From Cryobacterium soli (GTDB taxonomy: Bacteria; Actinomycetota; Actinomycetes; Actinomycetales; Microbacteriaceae): 64,000 bases of DNA. Below the pieces are notes generated by a model, which did not search any database, was not told the DNA's origin, and worked only from the letters and a program-made list of their open reading frames with translations. The DNA lies in assembly GCF_003611035.1 (NCBI RefSeq), contig NZ_CP030033.1, positions 2,790,001-2,854,000 of the forward strand, given 5' to 3'. Position numbers and translations under genes: made by a program. Positions 35,526 through 44,200 of this stretch are shown one piece after another. The number at the start of each line of letters is the position of its first letter. The stretch's first letter is position 1.

Positions 35526-36458
35526 TCAGCGCGCTGCGAGCTCCGCCACGGTGGGCGGGTTCGCGCCGGCGCGCGACACCGTGACCGCGGCGCTGGCCAG
35601 GGCGGTCTGGCCCAGCCGGCCGAGGTCCGTCGCGCCCAGCGCGTTCTGCAGCACGGCCTCGGTGGCCCCGCCCGCGAGGATCGCGTAGAGCAGGCCCGAC
35701 ATGAACGAGTCGCCCGCCCCGATGGTGTCGACCACGGCCACCGGATGCGCCGCCAGCTCGGCCGTGGCGCCGCCGGCGCGGAGCATCGCCCCGTCGCCGC
35801 CGCGGGTGATGGCGACCAGGGCCACCCCCGCCGCCACGTAGTCCCGCGTGATCTGGTCCAGGTCGCGGCCCGGGTACAGCCACGCGGCATCCTCGTCGCT
35901 CATCTTCACCACGTGGGCGGCGGCAGCCAGCTCCTCGACGGCCCGCACCACCTCGTCGCGGCTGCCCATGATCCCCGGCCGCACGTTGGGGTCATAGCTG
36001 AGCAGAGTGCCGGCCGGGGCGCCCGTGAACGCGCCGAGCACCGCCCGGGCGCCGGGCTGCAGGACCGCGGCGATCGAACCGGTGTGGATGAGGGTGCACG
36101 GAGCCGGCAGCGACAGCTCCGGCAGGTCCCAGCGCAGGTCGAAGTCGTACGTGGCGGCACCGGCGTCGTCGAGGGTGGCGGTGGCGCTGGAGGTGGCGCT
36201 CGCCGTGACCGACCCGGGCAGCAGGTGCACGCCGGCGGAGCGCAGGTGCTCGGCGATGAGGTCGCCGAACGGGTCGGCGCCGATCTGGGTGACCAGGGTG
36301 GTGGGCACGCCGAGCCGGCCCAGCCCGTACGCCACGTTCATCGGGCTGCCGCCGGCGTGGCTCACCGGCTCGGCGCCGGGCCGCCGCACGATGTCGATCA
36401 GGGCCTCCCCGATCACGAGGGCGCGGGTGGTGGCGGGCAACGAGCGGTCAGGCGTCAT
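35526..36458 (-). CDS. PfkB-family carbohydrate kinase (fructokinase-like)
   Basis: This 310-residue kinase opens LVIGEALIDIVRR and GGSPMNVAYGLGRLGVPTTL, the sugar-binding part of the fructokinase/PfkB fold. It ends with DTIGAGDSFMSGLLYA, whose Asp is the catalytic base. ATG at 36458 excludes a repetitive Arg/Pro/Asp-rich reading of the upstream 15-bp tandem repeats. No sugar transporter or other pathway gene is adjacent, so fructose is only the most likely substrate by family. Confidence 0.85.
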   Translation of the reverse strand: MTPDRSLPATTRALVIGEALIDIVRRPGAEPVSHAGGSPMNVAYGLGRLGVPTTLVTQIGADPFGDLIAEHLRSAGVHLLPGSVTASATSSATATLDDAGAATYDFDLRWDLPELSLPAPCTLIHTGSIAAVLQPGARAVLGAFTGAPAGTLLSYDPNVRPGIMGSRDEVVRAVEELAAAAHVVKMSDEDAAWLYPGRDLDQITRDYVAAGVALVAITRGGDGAMLRAGGATAELAAHPVAVVDTIGAGDSFMSGLLYAILAGGATEAVLQNALGATDLGRLGQTALASAAVTVSRAGANPPTVAELAAR

Positions 36459-36491
36459 TGGCTGGTCCTGTCGGTGGTCTGGGTCGGGTGT

Positions 36492-36551
36492 TCTGTCGGG
36501 CCGTGGTCTGTCGGGCCGTGGTCTGTTGGGCGGTGCTCTGTGGGGCGCTAT
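36492..36551. repeat. 15-bp tandem repeat, four copies
   Basis: TCTGTCGGGCCGTGG occurs twice exactly (36492-36506, 36507-36521), followed by two decayed copies up to 36551. It lies 33 bp upstream of the PfkB-kinase ATG. If read in frame it would encode a PDRPR-type extension, which I do not believe is translated. Confidence 0.75.
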
Positions 36552-36557
36552 GGTGCT

Positions 36558-36596
36558 GGGCGCCGAGGCTCCGGTGGGAGCCCCAGGATAGCGCCC
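36558..36596 (-). terminator. terminator-like hairpin after the DHFR-like gene
   Basis: An outer pair, GGGCGC (36558-36563) with GCGCCC (36591-36596), encloses an inner stem, GGCTCC (36567-36572) with GGAGCC (36577-36582). It starts right after the stop of the DHFR-like gene on the minus strand. There is no T-run, as is common in high-GC actinobacteria. Confidence 0.55.
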
Positions 36597-36600
36597 GGCG

Positions 36601-37164
36601 CTACCGGCGCACCCGGTAGCCGAGGTAGACCACACCGTTGCGGAAGGCGTACTCGTCCTTCAACTCGAGGGACAGTGACAGATGGTCGGGCAGGAACCTC
36701 GTGCCACCGCCCACCACCACGGGCGACACGAACAGCTGCACCTCGTCGACCAGCCCGGCCGCGAAGGCCTGCGCGGCCAGGTGCGGGCCGCCCACCGACA
36801 GGTTGCCGGAGGCGGTGCGCTTGAGCTCCCGCACCGCCTCCGGATCGAAGCTGCGCTCGATGCGGGTGCGCCGGCTGGACGCCTCCGTGAGGGTGCTGGA
36901 ATAGACGATCTTGTCGGCGGCCTGCCAGATCGCGGTGTAGTCGCGCATCACGGCGGGCTGGTCGTCGTCGTGCAGGTGCATGGTCTCCCACGCCACCATC
37001 ACCTCGTACAGTCGCCGGCCGTAGAGGTAGGTGCCCACCGACCGCTCCAGGTCGTTGACGAAGGTGTGCACCTCCTCGCTGGGCACGCTCCAGTCGAAGT
37101 TGCCCGACTCGTCGGCCACGTAGCCGTCGAGTGAGGTGATGCCCGTGCAGATCAGAATGCCCAT
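36601..37164 (-). CDS. dihydrofolate-reductase-like (RibD C-terminal) protein
   Basis: This 187-residue protein belongs to the DHFR/RibD-C family of NADPH reductases. Motifs are SLDGYVADESGNFDW, YLYGRRLYEVMVAWE, VYSSTL, a nucleotide-binding LSVGGPHLAAQA and LFVSPVVVGGGTRFLP. ATG at 37164 follows GGAGGAG. Such proteins are usually annotated by fold alone; real substrates may be pteridines or riboflavin precursors. It stands alone with a hairpin after its stop. Confidence 0.85.
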   Translation of the reverse strand: MGILICTGITSLDGYVADESGNFDWSVPSEEVHTFVNDLERSVGTYLYGRRLYEVMVAWETMHLHDDDQPAVMRDYTAIWQAADKIVYSSTLTEASSRRTRIERSFDPEAVRELKRTASGNLSVGGPHLAAQAFAAGLVDEVQLFVSPVVVGGGTRFLPDHLSLSLELKDEYAFRNGVVYLGYRVRR

Positions 37165-37322
37165 CCGTGTGCTCCTCCCGCGGTGATGCCGACCCCGGTG
37201 AGGTGCTCACCGCGGCGTGGCGCATCCATTCTGCTCGCGGTGCCCCCGCTGAGGCCAGCCCCGTCTGGTTTCGGAGACCTGCTCATGAATGGCGTGCCTG
37301 CCTCGGGTAATCTGGTCGCCTT

Positions 37323-37376
37323 CAGCACAGCACAGCACAGCACAGCACAGCACAGCACAGCACAGCACAGCACAGC
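37323..37376 (+). repeat. pentanucleotide microsatellite (CAGCA)10
   Basis: Ten exact CAGCA units plus a partial one fill 54 bp, ending 30 bp before the carboxylesterase ATG. A TAATCT -10 candidate lies at 37308-37313, so the repeat would be in the 5' leader. Copy number changes by slippage would alter leader length and any upstream reading frame. Confidence 0.95.
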
Positions 37377-37406
37377 GCACTCCACTCCTCCGCAGGAAGG
37401 CCACCG

Positions 37407-39047
37407 ATGGACACCGTCGACGTCAGCACCACAGCCGGGGTCGTCCGCGGCCGCCGGAGGCCCGGCTCCGCGGCCTTCCTCGGCATCCCGTACGCGGCCC
37501 CGCCGGTGGGTGAATTGCGTTTCGCCGCGCCCGTGCCGCATCCGCCGTGGCCTGGCGTGCTGGATGCCGGCAGCCCCGGCGCCACCCCGCAGCGCATCGA
37601 CGGCGGCGACACCACCCTGGTGCCGGAGCCCAGCTTCCCCGGCGAGTCCACCCTGAACGTGAGCGTGTTCACGCCCGATGCGACCCCCGCTGCTGAGGGT
37701 GCTGGCCTGCCGGTGCTGGTCTACATCCACGGCGGCGGCTACACCTCCGGCTCGGCCGCCAGCCCCTGGTATGACGGCGCGGGGTTCAACCGGCACGGTG
37801 TGGTCACCGTGAATGTGTCGTACCGGCTCGGCTTCGACGGCTTCGGCTGGATCGAGGACGCGCCGCTGAACCGAGGTGTGCTCGACTGGCTGCTGGCGCT
37901 CGAGTGGGTGCAGCGCAACATCCGTTTCTTCGGCGGCGACCCGGCCCGGGTCACCATCGCCGGCCAGTCCGCCGGCGGCGGGGCCGTGCTCACCCTGCTC
38001 GGCTCGCCGCGCGCGCAACCGCTCTTCGCGCGGGCGATCGTCATCTCCGGGGTTGCCACCCACCTCACGCCCGATCAGGCGGAGCAGACCGGCCGGCGCC
38101 TCGCCGAGCTGGCCGGGGTGGCGCCCACCCGGGTGGGCCTGGGCGCGCTCACCGAGCAGCAGATCCTGGCCGAGCAGCCGCGGGCCACGGCGCTGCCCGC
38201 CGGCACCCCGGCAGGGCCGCTCGGCGAGATCGCGAACACCCTCGTGGGCGGGCTGCCGTTCGGTCCGGTGATCGACGGGGACCTCGTGCCGCTGGCCACC
38301 GGTGCTGCGGTGCGGGTTGGCATCGGCGCCGACAAGGCGCTGATGCTCGGCAGCACCGACCACGAGTTCAACTTCGCCATGAACGAGCTCACCGACGAGC
38401 TCGCGGGCGAGGACGCCGCCGAGATGCTCGGCCGGCTCGGCGTCGCCGTGCCCGCCGCGCGCGCCTACGCCGCAGCCCACGACCAGCGCGGCACCGCCGA
38501 CGTCCTCGGCCAGTTCGCCTCGGACCGCGCGATCCGCGGCGTGATGCTGCAGGTCGCCGAAGCGCGCACCGCGGTCGCGGCCGACCGGGCCGCGGCCGCA
38601 TCCGCCGCCCTGGCCGTCGCCGCCTCTGTCGGTGTCGCCGTGGGCCGGGCCGCGGAGGCCGCGCCCACCTGGCTCTGGGCGTTCGCCTGGCGCTCGCCCA
38701 CGTTCGGCGGAGCGCTGCACTGCCTCGACCTGCCGTTCTTCTTCGACGCTCTCGACGCCCCACGGGTTGCGGTGCTGACCGGCCCGGCGCCGTCGCAGCG
38801 ACTGGCCGACGAGGTGCACGGCTCCGCGGTGGCCTTCATCGCCGGCGGAGACCCCGCCTGGCCGGCCTGGACCGTCGGCGAGCCCGTCGACGCCCAGCCG
38901 GTGATCCGCTACGACGCCGCCCCGGCCGGCCCCACCGTCGCCGCTAGCGCCCCAGCTACCGAGGTCGCGACTGTCGCCGCCACCTACGCCGGAGCAGCCA
39001 TGGCCTTCGTCACTGAAGCCGCCAGCGCGCCACCCCAGCCGGCCTGA
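37407..39047 (+). CDS. type B carboxylesterase
   Basis: This 546-residue alpha/beta hydrolase has the entry motif FLGIPYAAPPVGELRF, the oxyanion-hole HGGGY (108-112), and the nucleophile Ser188 in TIAGQSAGGGAVL. The Glu and His of the triad are likely in STDHEFNFA and in the VHGSAVAF region. No signal peptide is seen, so it is probably cytoplasmic. A stretch near 395-420 is very Ala-rich. ATG at 37407 follows AGGAAGG. The unstable CAGCA repeat directly upstream may vary its expression. The natural ester is unknown. Confidence 0.88.
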   Translation: MDTVDVSTTAGVVRGRRRPGSAAFLGIPYAAPPVGELRFAAPVPHPPWPGVLDAGSPGATPQRIDGGDTTLVPEPSFPGESTLNVSVFTPDATPAAEGAGLPVLVYIHGGGYTSGSAASPWYDGAGFNRHGVVTVNVSYRLGFDGFGWIEDAPLNRGVLDWLLALEWVQRNIRFFGGDPARVTIAGQSAGGGAVLTLLGSPRAQPLFARAIVISGVATHLTPDQAEQTGRRLAELAGVAPTRVGLGALTEQQILAEQPRATALPAGTPAGPLGEIANTLVGGLPFGPVIDGDLVPLATGAAVRVGIGADKALMLGSTDHEFNFAMNELTDELAGEDAAEMLGRLGVAVPAARAYAAAHDQRGTADVLGQFASDRAIRGVMLQVAEARTAVAADRAAAASAALAVAASVGVAVGRAAEAAPTWLWAFAWRSPTFGGALHCLDLPFFFDALDAPRVAVLTGPAPSQRLADEVHGSAVAFIAGGDPAWPAWTVGEPVDAQPVIRYDAAPAGPTVAASAPATEVATVAATYAGAAMAFVTEAASAPPQPA

Positions 39048-39209
39048 CGCATCCGCGCGCCCGCTTTCGCGGGTAACCCTCTCTCGATCAATCAGTGACT
39101 TTCGCCGGGCATCCGCCGGGATTACGCTGGCTCGGTCAGAGGCCGGCAGCGTCACGGTGGGCCGCGCCTCCGGCCCCCTCGTCAGGCCCGCCAGAGTTGG
39201 GAGGACATC

Positions 39210-39587
39210 ATGTCCACCATCACCCACACCCTGCAGGTCAAGTCTCACGACAAGCCTGACGAGCGCCGCACGCCCGAGAAGACTCTGCTGGAGCTCAACC
39301 ACCTGAACGAGTACTCGATCGGCCGCATGACCATGCAGCCCGGCTGGACCTGGGCGGATGACATCAAGCCGGTGGTGAACACCGACTCCTGTCAGTTGCT
39401 GCACGTGGGCTACTGCGTGTCAGGGTCGCTGGAGACGATGCTCGACGACGGCACAACGGCCACCATCAGCAGCGGGGACTCCTATGTGATCCCGCCCGGG
39501 CACAACGCCCGGGTGCTCGGCGATGAACCGTACGTCGCCATCGAGGTGCACAGCGCGGCCGACTACGGGGTTCCGAGCGGCAGCTGA
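39210..39587 (+). CDS. cupin-domain protein
   Basis: This 125-residue single-domain protein has the cupin pattern: MTMQPGWTWADDIKPVVNTD, HVGYCVSGSLETMLDDG and SGDSYVIPPGHNARVLGDE. Only some metal-binding His and Glu positions are evident. ATG at 39210 follows GGGAGGA. Its gene ends tail to tail with the peroxidase gene across a strong hairpin. Function unknown; many such cupins bind small ligands or act as simple enzymes. Confidence 0.75.
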   Translation: MSTITHTLQVKSHDKPDERRTPEKTLLELNHLNEYSIGRMTMQPGWTWADDIKPVVNTDSCQLLHVGYCVSGSLETMLDDGTTATISSGDSYVIPPGHNARVLGDEPYVAIEVHSAADYGVPSGS

Positions 39588-39606
39588 GTGCCAACTGGTG
39601 CCGAAG

Positions 39607-39644
39607 CGGACTTCTGCGCCCGGCGTACCGGGCGCAGAAGTCCG
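39607..39644. terminator. strong hairpin, bidirectional terminator candidate
   Basis: CGGACTTCTGCGCCCGG pairs perfectly with its complement at 39628-39644 across a 4-nt loop (CGTA), a 17-bp stem. It lies between the convergent cupin and peroxidase genes. A sister hairpin of the same geometry occurs at 40279-40316. Confidence 0.8.
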
Positions 39645-39686
39645 TTCGGGGAACAGTCAGGCCGGGACCGGCGGGCCGGGCGGGGG

Positions 39687-40187
39687 CTACGCGGCGGGTT
39701 TCAGCTCGGCCAGGCCGGACTCGATGGCGGCGATGACCTCGGGGGAGTCGGGCAGCGTGGTCGGGCGGAACCGGGACACCGCACCGGCGGGCGAGATCAC
39801 GAACTTCTCGAAGTTCCATTTCACCTTGCCGGCCTTGCCCGCGCCATCCGGCGTCTGGGTGAGCTCGGCATAGAGCGGATGCTGCGAGCCGCCGTTCACC
39901 TTCGTCTTCTCCATCAGCGGAAAGGTGATGCCGTAGGTCGTGGAGCAGAACGCCTCGATCTTCTCCTTGGAGCCGGTCTCGCCGAGGCCGAACTGGTTGC
40001 ACGGGAAGCCGAGGACGGTGAAGCCCTGGTCGGCGTAGGTGCGCTGCAGCTGCTCGAGGGTCTCGTACTGCGGGGTGAGGCCGCAACGGGAGGCCACGTT
40101 GACGACGAGCACCACCTTGTCGGCGTACGCGGCCAGCGACGTGGTGGAGCCGTCGGCGGCGGTGAGCGGGATCTCGCGAATGTTCAT
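39687..40187 (-). CDS. glutathione peroxidase-family thiol peroxidase
   Basis: This 166-residue peroxidase reduces hydroperoxides with thiols. It contains NVASRCGLTPQYETLEQL with the peroxidatic Cys35 (not selenocysteine), VLGFPCNQFGLGE with a likely resolving Cys, and WNFEKFVISPAG. ATG at 40187 gives the normal N terminus. A TACTCT box at 40194-40199 lies exactly 6 nt before the ATG, so the mRNA is probably leaderless. Twin hairpins flank the gene on both sides. Confidence 0.92.
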   Translation of the reverse strand: MNIREIPLTAADGSTTSLAAYADKVVLVVNVASRCGLTPQYETLEQLQRTYADQGFTVLGFPCNQFGLGETGSKEKIEAFCSTTYGITFPLMEKTKVNGGSQHPLYAELTQTPDGAGKAGKVKWNFEKFVISPAGAVSRFRPTTLPDSPEVIAAIESGLAELKPAA

Positions 40188-40193
40188 GCCCAC

Positions 40194-40199
40194 AGAGTA
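40194..40199 (-). promoter_or_regulatory. -10 box for leaderless peroxidase transcript
   Basis: TACTCT on the minus strand is followed by 6 nt and then the ATG at 40187, with no ribosome-binding site. Confidence 0.5.
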
Positions 40200-40261
40200 C
40201 TTCGAAATTGAAGCAGATCGCCCGGTCTGCATCCAACTCTCAGCCTTGCGCGAGCTGAACG

Positions 40262-40333
40262 GCTATCTGTTGCCACAGCGGACAATTGCGCCTGGTGCGC
40301 CGGGCGCAATTGTCCGAACGGGGAACAGATAGC
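40262..40333. terminator. extended palindrome with hairpin, sister of 39607-39644
   Basis: The inner stem, 40279-40295 with 40300-40316 (arm CGGACAATTGCGCC), has 17 pairs including one G-T and a 4-nt loop. The outer arms GCTATCTGTT (40262-40271) and AACAGATAGC (40324-40333) pair perfectly. It lies between the DUF1206 gene's stop and the peroxidase promoter, so it could end transcription from upstream. Confidence 0.75.
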
Positions 40334-40373
40334 GGTTGCCGGGGTGATGCGGCAGGGCTCAGCGCGGCACGGG

Positions 40374-41222
40374 TCAGTGCCGCAGGAACGCTGCCCGGGC
40401 CACCAGGTACAGGCCGAATGCGATGAGGCCGGCGGCCACCACGTTCAGCAGCACCGGGCCGGACTGCAGGGTGAGCAGGTAGCGCAACCCAGCGTCGAGC
40501 CCGCCCACCCAGCGGGAGTCGGCGAACACGGCCGCGGCCACCAGCAGGGCGCCGGTGACCAGGAACGCCACGCCCTTGGCGACGTGGCCGAAGACGCCGA
40601 GCGTGAGCACCACGACCTTGGTCGGACCCCAGAGGTAGCGCAGCTCCTCGCGGAAGTTGCGCCGCACGCCGCGCCAGACCAGCCCGCCGCCGATGATGCC
40701 CACCGTGACGCCCACCACGAGCAGGAGGAACAGGCCCACCGGGCTCTCGACGATGGCGGCGTCGGCCTCCCGCACCACCTCGCTGCCCCCGGAGCGCGCA
40801 CCGAGCGCCACGGCGAAGGTGACCAGGCCGAGCAGTGCGAAGCCCAGAGCCTTGCCCACGTTGAGGGAGCGGCGGAACACCAGGACCCGCCGGTTGGGCG
40901 CCACGCTGAACGCGGCATTGGTGCCCTGCCAGAGCGCCAGGCCCCACAGGGCGATGGTGGAGAGCCAGAGCACCACGGTGCCGCCGGGGCCCGTGGAAAT
41001 GGCCGTGAGGGCGCCGAGCTGGTCGGCCTCGCCGGTGCCGCCGTTCGCGACCCCCAACGCGGTGCCGCCGATGAGGGCGTGCACCAGGCCGTTGGCCAAC
41101 AGGCCGAGCCGCGCGGAGGCGCGCACCGACTTGTTGCGGTGGGCGCGCTGAGCGACCTGCTTCAAGCGCTCGCGGGCCTCGTCGGCCCGGTCTGCCGCCG
41201 GTTCGGCGGACAGGTCGGTCAC
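40374..41222 (-). CDS. DUF1206-family membrane protein
   Basis: This 282-residue protein has six hydrophobic segments arranged as three repeated pairs, the DUF1206 pattern: ARLGLLANGLVHALIGGTAL, then NVGKALGFALLGLVTFAVAL, then VFGHVAKGVAFLVTGALLVA. A charged N-terminal stretch of about 35 residues precedes them. GTG at 41222 lies just after the SNF2 gene's stop, so the two may share a transcript. Function unknown. Confidence 0.8.
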   Translation of the reverse strand: MTDLSAEPAADRADEARERLKQVAQRAHRNKSVRASARLGLLANGLVHALIGGTALGVANGGTGEADQLGALTAISTGPGGTVVLWLSTIALWGLALWQGTNAAFSVAPNRRVLVFRRSLNVGKALGFALLGLVTFAVALGARSGGSEVVREADAAIVESPVGLFLLLVVGVTVGIIGGGLVWRGVRRNFREELRYLWGPTKVVVLTLGVFGHVAKGVAFLVTGALLVAAAVFADSRWVGGLDAGLRYLLTLQSGPVLLNVVAAGLIAFGLYLVARAAFLRH

Positions 41223-41225
41223 CGG

Positions 41226-44200
41226 TTACTCGAGCAGTTCGCGGATGTCGGACGCAGTGAGCCCCTGGCCGGAGCCCTGGGTGCCGCCGCCGTCGGTCAT
41301 CACGTTGTCGAAGAGCTTGGCCTTGACGGCCTTGAGCGCCATGACCTTCTCCTCGATGGTGTCGGTGGCCACCAGCCGGTACACCATGACGTTCTTGGTC
41401 TGCCCGATCCGGTGCGCGCGGTCCACGGCCTGCGCCTCCGCGGCCGGGTTCCACCAGGGGTCGAGCAGGATGCAGTAGTCGGCCTCGGTGAGGTTGAGAC
41501 CGAATCCGCCGGCCTTGAGGCTGATCAGGAACACCGAGGTGTCACCGTTCTTGAACCCGTCGATGGCCGCCGCCCGGTTGCGGGTGCGCCCGTCGAGGTA
41601 GGAGTAACTCACCCCGGCGCCGTCGAGTCGGGCGCGCACCTTGGCCAGGTAGCCGGTGAACTGGCTGAAGATCAGGGTGCGGTGCCCCTCGGCGACCACG
41701 TCTTCGAGCAGCTCCATGAGCACATCCAGCTTGCTCGAGGGGATGTCGGCGTACTTGTCGTCGTAGAGCGAGGCATCCAGGCTGAGTTGGCGCAGCATGG
41801 TGATCGACCGGAAGATCTCGAACCGGTTCTGGTTGAGGTCGCCGAGCAGGCCGAGCACCTTCTGGCGCTCCCGCTGCAGGTGGGTCTGGTACACCCGCCG
41901 GTGCCGCGGGTGCAGTTCGAGCTGCAGCACCTGCTCCTGCTTGGCCGGCAGGTCGCTGGCGACCTGGTCCTTGGTGCGGCGCAGCATGAACGGGCGGATG
42001 CGCCGGCGCAACTGGCCGAGCCGGTCGCCGTCGGCCTGGGTCTCGATGGGGCGCTGGTAGTACTCGGCGAACCGGGCGGCGCTGGGGAACAGGCCGGGGG
42101 CGGTGATCGAGAGCAACGACCACAGTTCCATCAGGTTGTTCTCCAGCGGGGTACCGGTGATGGCGAGCTTGAATGGGGCCTGCAACCGTTTGGCGCAGTG
42201 GTGCGCGCGTGACTTGTGGTTCTTCACGAACTGGGCCTCGTCGAGCAGCAGCCCGGCCCAGCTGACGGCGTCGTACTCGTCGAAGTCGAGCCGGAAGAGC
42301 GTGTACGAGGTGATGACGACATCCGCCGTGGCCACGGCGTGCGAGAGGGAGGCGCCGCGTTTGGCGGTGGTCTCGGTGATGGCTGCCACGTTCAGGCCGG
42401 GCGCGAAGCGGGCGCACTCGGTGGCCCAGTTGTGCACAACGCTGGTAGGCGCCACGACGAGGAACGGTTTGCGCTCGGTCTGGCGTTCCCGGGCGTCGAC
42501 GATCAGGGCGATGGCCTGCAGGGTCTTGCCGAGCCCCATGTCGTCGGCGAGCACGCCGCCCAGGCCCGTGTCGAAGAGGAAGCCGAGCCAGTCGTAGCCG
42601 GTCTGCTGGTACGGCCGCAGCGAGGCGTTGACCGCGCCGGGCAGCGCGCGGTGGGCGATCTCGGCGCCCTCGGCCAGTCCGGCGAGGGTGTCCCGCCAGG
42701 CGGCGGCCTCGGCCTCGGCGCTGCCGAGGTCCTGCAGCTCCTCCCAGAGGTCGGACTGGGCGCGGTTGATGCGCAGGGAGTCGTTGGGGGAGTCCTGCAG
42801 GCCGCGGGCCTCTTCGATGAGGTTGCGCAGCTGCTGCAGTTCGGGCCGGTCCAGGCTGAAGTAGGTGCCGTCGGCGAGGATCATCAACTCCTGCCCGGTG
42901 GCCAGGGCGCGGAACACCTCGTCGAAGGGCACGTCTTCACCGTCGACCGTGACCCGCACCGACAGATCGAACCAGTCCCGGCTCTCGGCGCGCGCCGTGG
43001 TGGCGAAGGTGAGCCTGGGCGGCTCGGCGGCCTCCCGGTACTCGGGGGCGTCGCCGACGAACTGCACCTGGATGTCGTCGGCGTTCTCCAGCGCCGGAAG
43101 CACGGCATCGAGGAACTCGATCATGCGGGCGCCGTCGAGCGTGGCGTCGGCGCGGAGGATGCCGGGGGAGCCGGCTGGGTCGTGCGTCTCGGCAGTGTCG
43201 GCCGGGTCCGCGGCGTACAACGACGGCTGGTGCGCAGGGAACGCCGCGAATATGCCGTTCAGGGCATGCAGGATGCGGCCCTCGTCGACGGTGTCCCGGT
43301 AGCCGGCCGGGGCGTCCTCGGTGGCCGGTCCCCGCAGCGGCGCGACGGCCGGTCCTGAGGTGCCGGGGCCGCCGGTGTAGTGCCACTCCCAGTGCAGCGT
43401 GATGCGCGCATCCGCCTGGGCGCTGATCGAGAGGGCCAGTACCGGCCGGGCGGTGTCCGGCAGATCGAACGACCCGTCGGTGCTGGTGAGCGTGAGCTGG
43501 CCGCGCAGGAACGGGTAGAAGTCGGCCAGGAAGACGTTCTCTTCGTCGGGCGGCACGGTGATGGGCTCGTGCGCCGACGCGAGTACCCGCAGGTCCCGGC
43601 CGAGTTGGCGGGCCAGCGGCGCAATGGTGAGGCGCACCTCGGTGCCGTGCGTGGTCCAGGTGAACAGGCCGTGCGCCGGGTCGCCGATGTAGCCGAGGGC
43701 GGAGCGTTCGAGCACGTGGCCGTCGAGGGAGACGATGGGGGAGAGGGTGAGGCCGTCGTCGTCGCGGCGGATGTCGAGGGCCAGTTCGGCGGGCTCCGTC
43801 GACACCGTCACGGCGTGCTGGGCCGAGGTGGTCCCGATGAACGGGATGCCGGCCTCGCGGGCCTCGCCGAGCAACCCCCAGAGCGCCCGGTTGGCGAAGC
43901 CGTCCAGGTGCAGCCAGGGGTCGGTGACCACGTGATAGCGCTGGCCGGACGAGTACAGCTCGAACAGGGCCGTGAGCACCCGCAACTGGGTGCGGTTGAG
44001 CATGCCGCGGGAGTAGGCGAGGTTGTCCCAGGTGAGGTTGCCGCGGATCCACTTGCCCTTCTTGCCGCGCACCATCGGGCGCACGCCCAGGCGGGCGAGC
44101 GAGACGGCGGGGGCGGCGATCCGGGCGGCGCGGGGCGGCGGCAACAGTTCGAACTGCAGCGCGAGGGCGGTGCCCGTGCTGGGTTCGGCCTCCGGGACCC

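Noticed and set aside
36459..36635. 59-residue Arg/Pro/Asp-rich N-terminal extension of the PfkB kinase
   Set aside because: It is produced by reading through the 15-bp tandem repeats. The kinase fold begins normally at the ATG at 36458.
37323..37376. CRISPR-like or REP array
   Set aside because: The repeat is a simple 5-bp microsatellite without spacers. No CRISPR array or cas gene was seen anywhere in the window.
37152..39404. 750-codon open frame on the minus strand over the carboxylesterase and cupin genes
   Set aside because: It is an antisense shadow common in high-GC DNA. Composition is Gly/Arg/His-rich, no domain is recognisable, and the plus-strand genes have clear catalytic motifs.
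39687..40187. selenocysteine glutathione peroxidase
   Set aside because: The peroxidatic position is an ordinary Cys codon in VASRCGLT.
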